From NCBI RefSeq assembly GCF_019511605.1, contig NZ_JAEUAV010000001.1, positions 620,001 through 684,000 on the forward strand: a stretch of 64,000 nt of DNA, given 5' to 3'. Below the pieces are notes generated by a model that ran no database searches, was not told the origin of the DNA, and saw only the letters and a list, made by a program, of their open reading frames with translations. Each line of letters begins with the position of its first letter. Position 1 is the first letter of the stretch. This document shows positions 42,603 to 51,400 of this stretch, in pieces. Source of the DNA: Paraburkholderia phenoliruptrix (GTDB taxonomy: Bacteria > Pseudomonadota > Gammaproteobacteria > Burkholderiales > Burkholderiaceae). The translations under genes were made by a program, and so were the position numbers.

Positions 42603-43271
42603 TCATTGCGCATTGCCACAAGCGCCGAGCGCGTCCATCATGCGAACGAGATCGGCGACCGAGCGGCACGCCATTTTGCGCATGGCCTGGCCGCGGTGAA
42701 TCTTCGCCGTGATCTCCGCAATTCCCATGGAAGCTGCGATCTGCTTGTTCATCATGCCGGCCACTACGTGTTGCATCACTTCCTGCTCGCGCGGCGTCAG
42801 GGTTGCCCAGCGGGCGCGCAGTTCATCCAGCGCGCTATTGCGCGCGAGACGCGCCCTGTCCCAGTTCAGCGCGGCAATGACTGCGTCGATCATGTCCTGA
42901 TCGCGAAAGGGCTTTGACAGAAAATCCAGCGCTCCGGCTTTCATCGCCTTCACTGTCATTGCAATGTCACCGTGCCCCGTCATAAAGATAATGGGCATGT
43001 GCGGCTTGCCTGTCTTCGCAAGCAAAGTCTGAAATGCAAGGCCGCTCTGTTCAGGCAGTTGTACATCGAGCACGAGACAGGACGGCCCGGCGCTGCGCGG
43101 TGCCGCGATGAACGCCTCGATCGAGGCGAACGCATGAACTTTCAGGTTCACCGAACGCAGCAGGCTCGCGAGCGCCTGCCGAATCAGCTCTTCGCCATCG
43201 ACGATGTAAACCGTCCCGTCCTCCTCGTCCGTTATTGATGGAGCCGTCAACAAGGTCATCAAGTCAGGCAT
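42603..43271 (-). CDS. FixJ/NarL-type response regulator
   Basis: About 222 residues. Receiver domain with phospho-acceptor Asp in CLVLDVQLPE, Thr in FMTGHG and Lys in LSKPF; C-terminal LuxR-type helix-turn-helix (LTPREQEVMQHVVAGMMNKQ). The acidic pocket reads VDGEE where VDDDE is usual, and the HTH carries TAKIHRGQ where TVKVHR is common. The start is uncertain: ATGs at 43361, 43271 and 43259 are in frame and none has a good ribosome site; I use 43271. No histidine kinase is adjacent. Confidence 0.85.
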   Translation of the reverse strand: MPDLMTLLTAPSITDEEDGTVYIVDGEELIRQALASLLRSVNLKVHAFASIEAFIAAPRSAGPSCLVLDVQLPEQSGLAFQTLLAKTGKPHMPIIFMTGHGDIAMTVKAMKAGALDFLSKPFRDQDMIDAVIAALNWDRARLARNSALDELRARWATLTPREQEVMQHVVAGMMNKQIAASMGIAEITAKIHRGQAMRKMACRSVADLVRMMDALGACGNAQ

Positions 43272-43457
43272 TGCCGCGTCGAAACTTGTCAGTTGCGAGC
43301 CGCATTGCGGCCCAAGGTGGCTAATCGGGAACATTCCAACGCATGGAAGCATCCTTGTCATCGGAACGCGCAGCGATTATTATGGACCAAACGATCAACA
43401 ACTCACAACCGTCCCACTGAACGGGGACTTCAACCAGCAGCCACTCCGGGGGTTACC

Positions 43458-43793
43458 ATGACAATCGACTTTTCAAACTTGAATGCATCGGCAAGCAGCG
43501 TGTCGTCGAACGCAAATGCGGCGCAGTCCACGTCAGGCAATCGGGCCAAGCCGTCGTTCCAGGAGCTTCTGGCAGAGCTCACCGACTATGTGAACGGCAC
43601 GCCCGGCGAGCGCATGGAGAAAATGATTCTCGCCAAGCTCGGCGTCACGGAAGAAGAGCTGAAGAAAATGCCTCCCGAAGAACGGGAGAAGATTCTGGCA
43701 AAGGTTCGTGAATTGCTGAAAAAGGAAATGGAAGCACAGCGCGAGATCGAGCAGCAAAAAGCTTCCGGCGTGCAGGTCAATTTATCGGTTTGA
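43458..43793 (+). CDS. Small helical protein of unknown function
   Basis: 111 residues. Ser/Ala/Asn-rich N-terminus, then a regular amphipathic helical region (FQELLAELTDYVNGTPGERM, LGVTEEELKKMPPEEREKIL, VRELLKKEMEAQREIEQQ). The ATG at 43458 follows GGGGG. Probably cytoplasmic; no family recognised. It is convergent with the DUF4148 gene. Confidence 0.65.
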   Translation: MTIDFSNLNASASSVSSNANAAQSTSGNRAKPSFQELLAELTDYVNGTPGERMEKMILAKLGVTEEELKKMPPEEREKILAKVRELLKKEMEAQREIEQQKASGVQVNLSV

Positions 43794-43850
43794 CCGGGCC
43801 GCGAGGCGCATGCAAGCAGATTGGAACGCGCGTCGATACCGGCATACGTA

Positions 43851-43875
43851 CGGCGGCGCTACCAGCGCGCCGCCG
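43851..43875. terminator. GC hairpin between convergent genes, possible terminator
   Basis: Perfect 9-bp arms CGGCGGCGC and GCGCCGCCG with a 7-nt loop, in the 91-bp gap between two convergent genes. No T run follows on either strand, so an intrinsic terminator is only possible. Confidence 0.4.
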
Positions 43876-43884
43876 TCGTCGGAA

Positions 43885-44220
43885 TTACGAATGGGCATAG
43901 ATCGGACCCAGACCGATGATGTTCTGCTGCGTGTCAGGCGTTTGAGTTACCGAAGCACGCGCGCCCGCGGCTGAACTGCCTTTTGCAACGCCACCGTAAG
44001 CGGCGGCGGACGAGCCGTTCTGTGCGTCGATCCGCATCTGGGCGGCTTCAATGTTGTTCGGGTATTGCGCGTTGTCGCTGGCCGGGTTATAGCCCGCCTT
44101 CTGCAACTGAACCAGTTCCGCGCGCACGTCGGCACGCGTCAACGGGTGATTCGACTGGGCGAACGAAAGGGCCGGAACGGCAACGAGCGCGGCAACGACG
44201 AGCGATTGAACGAGTTTCAT
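43885..44220 (-). CDS. DUF4148 exported protein
   Basis: 111 residues. Signal peptide MKLVQSLVVAALVAVPALSF-AQ, then the DUF4148 core LTRADVRAELVQLQKAGYNP and YPNNIEAAQMRI. The family is abundant in Burkholderiaceae and small, periplasmic and of unknown role. Confidence 0.88.
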   Translation of the reverse strand: MKLVQSLVVAALVAVPALSFAQSNHPLTRADVRAELVQLQKAGYNPASDNAQYPNNIEAAQMRIDAQNGSSAAAYGGVAKGSSAAGARASVTQTPDTQQNIIGLGPIYAHS

Positions 44221-44469
44221 GAGTCTTCTCCAGAAAAAAGCAGTGATATTCAGAGGTCGAGGAGTTCAGGTGCAACACCTGGCGCTCGAAGCATGCGTGC
44301 CATGGTGTGGTCTGAGCCGAACGCAGTGTTGCCAATCAACCTTGCGTGTCGATATTTGAACTCGCCGACGTATCTGGAATGTGTTCGTCCCCCCTCGTCA
44401 TGCAAGCCAGTTTATCCGGACGCGGAGTGGATACACTGCGATACAAATCCGCGCCCGCGCCACACCGCC

Positions 44470-45981
44470 TCATTCGACGGACTCGGTCCTCAATGCGCCA
44501 AACGGCGCGCCGAGAGGACGCACGCGCATTCCGGGGTCGAGCCGCTGCCACGGCAGATCGGCGGGATCGGCCGCCATCGGGCCGGGCGACTTTGCAACCA
44601 GAATGGCGTGAGCAATTGGCTGAAAATCCGCGCGAAAATGCACCGAACTCTTGTTGACGAGTATCTTCATTCGTTCCGGTTCGATGCCCGCCACGCGAAA
44701 CAGGTTGCGATCGAAGACCTGCATCTTGACGGTGCTCACGGCTATCCGCACCCCTTCGATCCGCAGGCACGCAGTCGGCCCTAGCTCGCCGCGCATGCCG
44801 TTGAGCATCGGGCCATCGAAGCAGAACACACCGTCCGACAGGTGCTCCACTTCGAACTCGCCTGCGAGCGGCGAGTCGCCGGGCACGCCGGAGCGCCCGC
44901 CGAGCTCTATCGCGATGCGCGCTCCCACGCCCGCGCGATGTGCGGCGGCGGCGGCCTGTGCGTCCCAGATCACGCCTACAGCGGCTTCGCTCGCGCCATT
45001 GCGCAGCAGCGCGCGCACGAGACCCATTGTGTTCGAGTCGCCGCCCACCCCTGGATTGTCTTGCGTGTCGGCGATAATGACGGGCTTGTCGGCCGCGGCA
45101 CTCAGGCGAATTGCCTCCTGCGTGGCTTCGTCCGGCGTGAGGAAGGGCACGTCCCAGCGCGATTCGTCGCCGACGATCTTCGCCAGCAATGCGTCCGCGG
45201 CTCGCTCCGCTGCGTCTTCGTCGAACGAATACGCCCACACGGTGGGACCGCATTCGGGGAAATCCGCCGCTGGAAAACCCGGCGCGAATGAGGCGGACAC
45301 CACCGGGCGTGTCTCGATGTTCGCAAGCAAGCCGTAGGTTTCGCTCGCCGGCTCCACCAGCGTGCACATGCCATTGACCGGGATGAGGAAGGGTACGCGG
45401 CGTAGCGCGCCGTGCAAGGGGCGCCGCTCCCACATGAGATCTTCGAGAATGCGCGCGGCCCGCTCGCCGGTTTCCGCCATATCGACGTGCGGATACGTCC
45501 GGTACGCGACCAGCGCGCTGGCATGCGCGAACATTCGTGAGGTGACGTTGGCATGGAGGTCGAGCGAGACGACCACCGGCATGCTGTCTCCCACGATCCG
45601 GCGCACGCGCTCGAGCAGTTCGCCCTCGCCGTCGTCGTACTGCTCCGTCACCATCGCGCCGTGAAGGTCCAGATAAATTGCGTCGAAGCCGCCGCGCTCG
45701 ACAGCCGCGATGATTTCGCCGCCAATACGCTCGAACGCGTCGTTCGTGACATGGGCGGACGCGCTCGCACCCGCCCAGATTACCGGTTGCAGCTCGCGGC
45801 CATTGGCCTCCATCGTCTTGATAAATCCGCCGATCGGCACGTTGACGTCACGCAGCCCGAGCACGTCGGCCCCGCGAACGAGCGGCGGAAAGCCTTCGCC
45901 CTGAAGGAAACTTGAATATGAGGCCCGCGTCGGCGCAAATGTATTGGTTTCATGCTGGAAACCGGCAATCAGGATTTTCAT
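44470..45981 (-). CDS. M81-family metallopeptidase (MlrC-like)
   Basis: 503 residues. N-terminal GFQHETNTFAPT, the YLDLHGAMV and SLDLHANVT motifs and a C-terminal DTQDNPGVGGDSNT segment are hallmarks of the MlrC/M81 family, named for the microcystin-degrading enzyme MlrC. Metal-binding His/Asp residues are present. Start at ATG 45981 by similarity. Substrate unknown; the gene stands alone. Confidence 0.88.
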   Translation of the reverse strand: MKILIAGFQHETNTFAPTRASYSSFLQGEGFPPLVRGADVLGLRDVNVPIGGFIKTMEANGRELQPVIWAGASASAHVTNDAFERIGGEIIAAVERGGFDAIYLDLHGAMVTEQYDDGEGELLERVRRIVGDSMPVVVSLDLHANVTSRMFAHASALVAYRTYPHVDMAETGERAARILEDLMWERRPLHGALRRVPFLIPVNGMCTLVEPASETYGLLANIETRPVVSASFAPGFPAADFPECGPTVWAYSFDEDAAERAADALLAKIVGDESRWDVPFLTPDEATQEAIRLSAAADKPVIIADTQDNPGVGGDSNTMGLVRALLRNGASEAAVGVIWDAQAAAAAHRAGVGARIAIELGGRSGVPGDSPLAGEFEVEHLSDGVFCFDGPMLNGMRGELGPTACLRIEGVRIAVSTVKMQVFDRNLFRVAGIEPERMKILVNKSSVHFRADFQPIAHAILVAKSPGPMAADPADLPWQRLDPGMRVRPLGAPFGALRTESVE

Positions 45982-46561
45982 GTGTTTGACCCTTTCTTGA
46001 ACCACACCGCAACGCGGCGCCAAATACTTCGGATACCTACTCTTTATGTCGATTCGCTGTGTGATGAATGCGTGCAGTTGCGCAGCCAGTTTGCGGTGCG
46101 GATGTCGCCTCGTTGCTCACCGGAACTGTCTTATGCCTTGATCCGATAGTGGCAGGGCGAAGCACTACTAGCAAGAGCAACTAAGTTCACATACCGTTGC
46201 CCTGTGAGCAACGCTTGTAGGCTGGCGCTAATTGCGCATGCACTCTTCGAGAACGCCTCGGCTAGCGTGCTGGTCAAAGCTAATCGGCGCACATGCCGTG
46301 CGCCGCTTAAACTTCCCGAATGCGCCGCGCAAATGGGCTGCACAAAAAGGCTGCATAGACGAACTGCGCAAGCGGCTTCCGGAACACTTCACCAGGTGTT
46401 GCCCCGCCTCACCCCCAGCAAGGTGCGCGGCCTAAGTCTTAAGGGCACAATGCTTGGGGTCGCAAGACGAGTGGCTAATAGATCGCTTCCCGGAACATTA
46501 CGCGGGGCTGACAATATGGATGGAGCGGTCCACAATCACGGAATGCAATCAGGGTGGATAT
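45982..46561. other. Intergenic region between the M81 peptidase and TetR genes
   Basis: 580 bp. Several short open frames occur on both strands, but none has a convincing composition, start site or family. No copy of the ECF-type element. It should contain the divergent promoters of the peptidase and TetR genes; I see no clear operator. Confidence 0.5.
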
Positions 46562-47149
46562 ATGGTGAGACCTCGTGAGTTCGATAGGGACGAAGCGTTG
46601 GATCGTGCAATGCGGGTGTTCTGGTCGAAAGGCTATGCCGGGACGTCCACGGAAGATTTGCTCGCCGCCATGGAAATTGGCCGGCAGAGCCTTTACAACG
46701 CATTTGGCGACAAACGCAAGCTGTATCTGGAAGCGCTCGAGCGTTACCAGGAGCAGAGCATTGCAGGCCACATCGCGCGTCTCTCGCGAGGGCCGTCCGC
46801 TTTGGCGGGCATAAAGGCCCTGTTGCTCGGCACAATTGCCGCAAGCGCCGAAGAACGCGAGCGCGGCTGCATGGGTGTGAACAGCGCGGCGGAATTCGGC
46901 ACCGCGGACGCCGATGTCACGGCTATCCGCGTTGCAGGCGCCAAGCGGCTCCGGGAATCGCTACTCGCCCGCGTCCGCGAGGCGCAGAGCAACGGCGAAA
47001 TCGATGCAAGCATGGATGCCGACGAAGTCGCGCTCTTTGTCGGAGCCACCATGCAAAGCCTGCAGTTGAGTGCCCGCGCGGGCATGACGCCGGCCGCGCT
47101 CCGGCGCCTCGCGCGGTTCGCTGTCGAGCGGCTGGCGGTGGGCGCGTGA
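46562..47149 (+). CDS. TetR/AcrR-family transcriptional regulator
   Basis: 195 residues. N-terminal HTH (ALDRAMRVFWSKGYAGTSTE, LAAMEIGRQSLYNAFGDKR) is typical of the AcrR group that often senses small toxic or redox compounds. The ATG at 46562 follows AGGGTGG at short spacing; the frame extends upstream to 46454 without support. It is divergent from the M81 peptidase gene. Confidence 0.9.
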   Translation: MVRPREFDRDEALDRAMRVFWSKGYAGTSTEDLLAAMEIGRQSLYNAFGDKRKLYLEALERYQEQSIAGHIARLSRGPSALAGIKALLLGTIAASAEERERGCMGVNSAAEFGTADADVTAIRVAGAKRLRESLLARVREAQSNGEIDASMDADEVALFVGATMQSLQLSARAGMTPAALRRLARFAVERLAVGA

Positions 47150-47555
47150 TGCGCGCTCGGGTTGCTTCGTGTTTGCAGCGCACTGGCGTTTGCGCCCGGT
47201 GTGCGCTGATCCGCGCAATTGCACAAGTGGCTCGTGGACCAGTGATCCAAGGGGCGGTCGCCCGCGGTGATTTGCATCGCGCGTTCAGCTTTTATCATCC
47301 CGTACCGCTTGCCCCGATGGAATAGATAGCCCGCTGCGGGTGTTTAGCTTGATGTTGCATAGTCTGCGCCCTCCCGCATCGTTCCATGGAAACACACCAG
47401 CCATCGCAGCCGGCCGCATGCTGCACGCATGAATCGAAACGCAGTGCGGCGGTGCCGCGATCAGCGGTGCGAAACTACATCGCATGCCTGCGCGAGCTGG
47501 CTGCGCGTGTGCTGCCGGACAGCGGCCGCAAAGTATCCGGCGATGGACGGGTTCG
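47150..47555. other. Leader and promoter region of the second ECF sigma gene
   Basis: 406 bp without a supported gene. It contains the ECF-type promoter at 47319-47344. About 205 nt would separate the predicted transcription start from the sigma ATG at 47556, an unusually long leader. Confidence 0.55.
47319..47344 (+). promoter_or_regulatory. ECF-type promoter for the second sigma/anti-sigma operon
   Basis: GGAATA at 47319-47324, 16-nt spacer starting GAT, TGTTTAG from 47341. The GGAATAGAT form is shared with the proximal tssB and pre-vgrG promoters. ECF sigma factors usually activate their own promoter, which makes this sigma the leading candidate for the whole promoter set. Confidence 0.75.
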
Positions 47556-48101
47556 ATGACCGCAGCAGATCTGTCCGCCCTCCTCCCGTCGATGCTTCCG
47601 CGTCTGTGGACATTCGCGCTGCGCATTTCGGGCGACCGGCACGACGCCGAAGACCTGGTGCAGCGCGCCTGCGTGCGGGCACTCGAACGCGCGCATCAAC
47701 TTCAGCCGGAAACCGCGCCGCTCAGCTGGATGTTTTCAATCGTGCAGTCCACATGGATCAACGAACTGCGTGCGCGCAGCGTGCGCAGTCGTTCGGGCAT
47801 GGACTGGGACGATGAATTTCTCGAAACGGTCGCCGACCCGGCCGCGCGCACGCCTGAACAACACGCGATGGACGGACAGATCGTACAGGCCGTGCAGCGG
47901 CTACCCGACGCACAACGCGTAGTCATGCTGCTGGTAGCGGTCGAGGGCCTCAGCTATCAGGAGGCGGCGCAAACCCTCGGCGTGCCGATCGGGACCATCA
48001 TGAGCCGCCTGTCGCGGGCCCGTCAGACCATTGGGGCCCTGTTCAGCGAAAAACAAAAAAGCGCGGCCAGCGCGAGTAGTGGCAAAGGCCAGGGGGCTTG
48101 A
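47556..48101 (+). CDS. ECF-family RNA polymerase sigma factor, predicted T6SS regulator
   Basis: 181 residues with sigma region 2 (MLPRLWTFALRISGDRHDAE, then WMFSIVQSTWINELRARS) and region 4 (LPDAQRVVMLLVAVEGLSYQ, GTIMSRLSRARQTIGAL). Very similar to the product of 8419-8967. The ATG at 47556 is chosen by similarity; the open frame goes back to 47484. Its own promoter matches those of tssA, tssB, the pre-vgrG gene, the heme-sensor/kinase operon and the ketopantoate reductase-like gene, so it is the likely activator. The stop overlaps an in-frame TTG of the next gene. Confidence 0.93.
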   Translation: MTAADLSALLPSMLPRLWTFALRISGDRHDAEDLVQRACVRALERAHQLQPETAPLSWMFSIVQSTWINELRARSVRSRSGMDWDDEFLETVADPAARTPEQHAMDGQIVQAVQRLPDAQRVVMLLVAVEGLSYQEAAQTLGVPIGTIMSRLSRARQTIGALFSEKQKSAASASSGKGQGA

Positions 48102-48103
48102 AT

Positions 48104-49096
48104 ATGGACGACATCCTGCTCATGGCGTACGTCGACGGCAATCTGCAGCCGCGCGAGCGCAAGGAAGTCGAACGCACAATTGGCGTCTCGGCGGACGTCG
48201 CCGAGCGCGTCGCGTTGCTCAGGGCGTCGGCGTTGCCGTATAGGCGCGCGTTCCAGCGTCAGCAACTGCCACCGGTTCCGGAAAGCCTTGCGCACAACGT
48301 TGCGCAACTGATAGACGCGTACGCGGCAGCTTCTGCCACGAGGACCGCGGGCAGGAAGGATCCAGCCGCGGCATGGGCTTCGCGCGCGAGCGGCCGCATT
48401 CCGTGGTCCTCGTCTGGGCGCGCGCGCCCTTGGGCTTCGGCTTGCGCGAGAGGTCTCGAGTACGCCCGTCCGTTGCGCGCGCGCATTCGCGCCGCGGCTC
48501 CGTGGGCCGCGCTCGCATTCGTGGCTGGTGCGTTTTGTTGCGCCACAGTGCTGCGCTTGACCGAGGGTAGTGCCTCCGCGGTTATCGCGCAGACGCTTTC
48601 ACCGCAGGCTATGCCGGCGGGCCTGTCGCCGTGGGTCATCGCAGCAGTCAATTATCAGCGGCTCTACGCGCGCGAAACGGTTGCATCCGACTTGCCCATT
48701 GCCAGCCTTCCGCAAATCGTCGAAGACATTCGCCGCGACGACGGATTGTCGATTCGTGTGCCCGACCTGCGTTCGCTGGGATTCACGTTGAAACGCGTGC
48801 AACGTCTGCGCTTTAACAACAAGGCGCTGGTGCAGATGGTCTACCTGCCGGAAAAAGGCTCACCGGTTTCTCTTTGCGTGATCACAGATGACAAGCCTGA
48901 TGCGACGCTCGCGCAGCAGCATGTGGACACAATGCAGGTAGTAACGTGGAGACAGGCGAAGCAGAGCTATGCGCTGATCGGCACCTCCGGCGACAGCGAC
49001 CTCGGAGCAATCGGCAAATACATTGCTGGAAGCGGGAGCGGCGATCTTCTCAGCCAGCTTCTCTCAGCGCATCGGTTAACCAGAAGCGAGTCATGA
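48104..49096 (+). CDS. Transmembrane anti-sigma factor (paralogue 3)
   Basis: 330 residues. Anti-sigma-like N-terminus (LLMAYVDGNLQPRERKEVER), Arg/Ala-rich linker, one transmembrane helix at about 133-151 with AFVAGAFCCA, then a periplasmic domain with YQRLYARETVA, LVQMVYLPEKG and YALIG, as in its paralogues at 5271 and 7451. The ATG at 48104 is preferred because AGGGGG lies 7 nt upstream; a TTG at 48098 would overlap the sigma stop. Predicted to restrain the 47556 sigma factor and so the T6SS regulon. Confidence 0.85.
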   Translation: MDDILLMAYVDGNLQPRERKEVERTIGVSADVAERVALLRASALPYRRAFQRQQLPPVPESLAHNVAQLIDAYAAASATRTAGRKDPAAAWASRASGRIPWSSSGRARPWASACARGLEYARPLRARIRAAAPWAALAFVAGAFCCATVLRLTEGSASAVIAQTLSPQAMPAGLSPWVIAAVNYQRLYARETVASDLPIASLPQIVEDIRRDDGLSIRVPDLRSLGFTLKRVQRLRFNNKALVQMVYLPEKGSPVSLCVITDDKPDATLAQQHVDTMQVVTWRQAKQSYALIGTSGDSDLGAIGKYIAGSGSGDLLSQLLSAHRLTRSES

Positions 49097-49209
49097 TGTT
49101 CGACACTGTCGATGCCGTGCGGTGCCGTGCGGTGCCTGCCACTCGCGGCGTGTCACAGCGCATTCCCGCTTTGAACAGGCAATGCACGGCCATCAAGCAG
49201 TCATGCAGA

Positions 49210-50298
49210 TCACGCAATCACGAGCGGCAGCGTGATCCGCACTTCGAGACCGCCTGTACGACGGTTCTGCAACTGGAGCTCGCCACGCATGGCCGTTGTG
49301 AGGCGCCGCGCGATTGCGAGTGCAAGGCCCGAGCCAGGCACGCGTTCGGCCGCTTTCGGCGCCCGATACCAAGGCGCGAGTCCCGCCTCCATCTCCGAAG
49401 CGTCGATGCGTCGGCCCGAATACGACACCGCAAACATCGCGTGTCGTGCTTCTGCCTTCAGGCTCAGGCGTACGTCGCTGCCATGGTGCAAAGCGTTGTC
49501 GATGAGATTGGCCAGCACGCGCCGCAGCGCATGCGGACAGCTGACAACGGGCTGTCCGATATGACCGTCGAGCGCGACGTAGCGGCCTGCGTCGCGGTAG
49601 TCGCTGAGCAGCTGGCCGAGCAGGCCGTCTGCATCCACGCAGCGTAGCTGTTCTGCGGCGCTGTACTGCATGCGCGTGCATGCAAGCCCTGCCGCAACCA
49701 GTTCGTTCATTGCGCGCAGATCGTGATTGATTGCCTCGCGCTCGGCGGCATCGTATAGGGACTCGCAACGAATGCCCAGACGTGCAAGCGGTGTGCGCAG
49801 ATCGTTCAGAAAGGCGGCCTGTACGTCCAGCAATTCCGCCAGCCGCTCAGCATGGCGGTGCTCGATGCGGTTTATCGCCCGCATCAACCGCGCGCTGGCA
49901 CCGGAGGCAATGTCAGGCAGCGCTGCCTTGATCCCTTTGGCATCCTGACGTTCCAGCTCGGTCGCGAGCCGCACGAGGCTTGCGCGCTGTTCGAACGCCT
50001 GCAACGCGATGACGGCGGCAAGCAACACGAGACACACGCAAATGGAAGCGGCGCTCAGGAGCATCGCGTTGCCTCTCAGATGACCCGGCAAATGCGCGAG
50101 CAAGTTGTCGCGACTCGCGCGGTGCACCTCGACGAGCAGCGCGCAGACCGCGGTTGACAGCAGGATGGCGTAGCGCCAGCGCGCGGAGAAAAGGCGCAGA
50201 CCCAGAAAGGACGATCGCGCGTAATCCGTTTCGGCGCGGCGATTTACAACGGCTGCTTCATCGGCAGACTCACGTGGCACAGTGGCGTGTGCGGTCAT
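49210..50298 (-). CDS. Degenerate membrane histidine-kinase-like protein
   Basis: 362 residues. Two transmembrane helices (about 43-57 and 78-100), then a kinase-like body. The H-box reads FLNDLRTPLARL with Asn165 where the phospho-accepting His should be. The N-box NLIDNALHHG is kept, the G1 box is altered (SYSGRRI instead of DSGPGI) and G2 (GSGLALAIARRL) is mostly kept. It is paralogous to the intact protein at 51939-52979. ATG at 50298 with AGGAG upstream. Probably no autokinase activity; could bind ATP or dimerise with the paralogue. Confidence 0.8.
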   Translation of the reverse strand: MTAHATVPRESADEAAVVNRRAETDYARSSFLGLRLFSARWRYAILLSTAVCALLVEVHRASRDNLLAHLPGHLRGNAMLLSAASICVCLVLLAAVIALQAFEQRASLVRLATELERQDAKGIKAALPDIASGASARLMRAINRIEHRHAERLAELLDVQAAFLNDLRTPLARLGIRCESLYDAAEREAINHDLRAMNELVAAGLACTRMQYSAAEQLRCVDADGLLGQLLSDYRDAGRYVALDGHIGQPVVSCPHALRRVLANLIDNALHHGSDVRLSLKAEARHAMFAVSYSGRRIDASEMEAGLAPWYRAPKAAERVPGSGLALAIARRLTTAMRGELQLQNRRTGGLEVRITLPLVIA

Positions 50299-50846
50299 CG
50301 TCGTTCTCCTGTTGCCGTCAGCTGGAGCCCGCATGGATGTTTGAACTGTCCACCCATGCGCTTCAATGTGTCTGTGTTTCGATTGCTTTGGTATTGCCGG
50401 CCGTTGGCCGAGCTTCGACTTTCTGGTCGCGCGCAACCGGCAAGGTGTCGATAGCAACATGCCAGATGCGGCCCGGCTCCCTGGCCGGTTGCATGGGTTC
50501 CAAGCTTACCTTCCGTTTAGCGGCGCGCAATCATATGTACGTATAAGCGAAGTAGCACGCGCGATTGAACGTACGTGCCATTCAGGCGCTACGCGAAGGT
50601 CTATGGCTGCCGATGCGTGCGTGACGCGTAACCGCCGGGGGCGGACAGCGCGCCTGGCAAGCAACGGTTTCGGGGGGCGGGGAATGTGCCGTCAGAGCAT
50701 GCGGTGGGTTGGCATCGCTTCGGCGGAGCGGGCATTGTCATCACAGATGCCCTAGGTGACGCGGAGTGCGAGTTGTCGACGCGGGCGGCCCGGTTCGACG
50801 CAAGCTGACCGTGTTCGGGCATGCATGCCGCCGCACGCTTAGCGGT
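50299..50846. other. Intergenic region upstream of the degenerate kinase
   Basis: 548 bp. No supported gene on either strand and no copy of either regulatory element described here. A more AT-rich patch near 50530-50550 contains ACGTA-type palindromes and could hold the promoter. Confidence 0.4.
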
Positions 50847-51305
50847 TCAAAAAGACGCGGCGGTAGCGCCTTCTATTGGCAAGTCTGTGCAATGTTCGAT
50901 TGCTTCGGCGAGAATCACCTGATCGCGATTGCCGGGAACCCGAACCTGACGTGCACGCGGGCGGAACACGCGGTCACCGCGCCTGATTGCGCGTCCCGTC
51001 AGCGCGCAGACACAACTGACGCGCGCGAAACCGCTGCACCATATCTGCTCGGCGTACCGCCCCGTGCACGAGTCGCTCCAGGAGACGCTAATGGTTGCGG
51101 ACGACAACCACTCCACTACCGCAATCCGGGCCGGCCGGCTCGCGCGATGATGGCTTGCGTCGGTCATCGCCGAACGTGTACCTACGCCGCACCGCTGGAG
51201 CGGCGTGTAACTCTTTCGCGCGCAGGCGGCGAGTTGTTCCGCGGACGGATCGAGGACGTTTAGCAATGCGCGAACCACGATGTTCTCGTCGGATAGCACT
51301 CTCAT
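50847..51305 (-). CDS. DUF3331-like protein
   Basis: 152 residues from the ATG at 51305 (GGAG upstream). The body VEWLSSATISVSWSDSCTGR, YAEQIWCSGFARVSC, CALTGRAIRRGDRVFRPRAR resembles the Burkholderia DUF3331 family, with a Cys/His-poor ribbon-like segment. The open frame is longer at its 5' end (to 51842), but that part is the shadow of the BON-domain gene. Function unknown. Confidence 0.7.
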   Translation of the reverse strand: MRVLSDENIVVRALLNVLDPSAEQLAACARKSYTPLQRCGVGTRSAMTDASHHRASRPARIAVVEWLSSATISVSWSDSCTGRYAEQIWCSGFARVSCVCALTGRAIRRGDRVFRPRARQVRVPGNRDQVILAEAIEHCTDLPIEGATAASF

Positions 51306-51400
51306 CGACTGATCTCCAGAAGCCGTGTGTTCGTGATTTGAAAAGCAAGGCGGTGTGTGGAAAAACACGGCGGGCGTCAACCCGCCATGTCGGCTGTCGC

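Noticed and set aside
46204..46578. Plus-strand open frame upstream of the TetR gene
   Set aside because: Overlaps the TetR start, lacks a family match and a clear ribosome site; composition looks non-coding.
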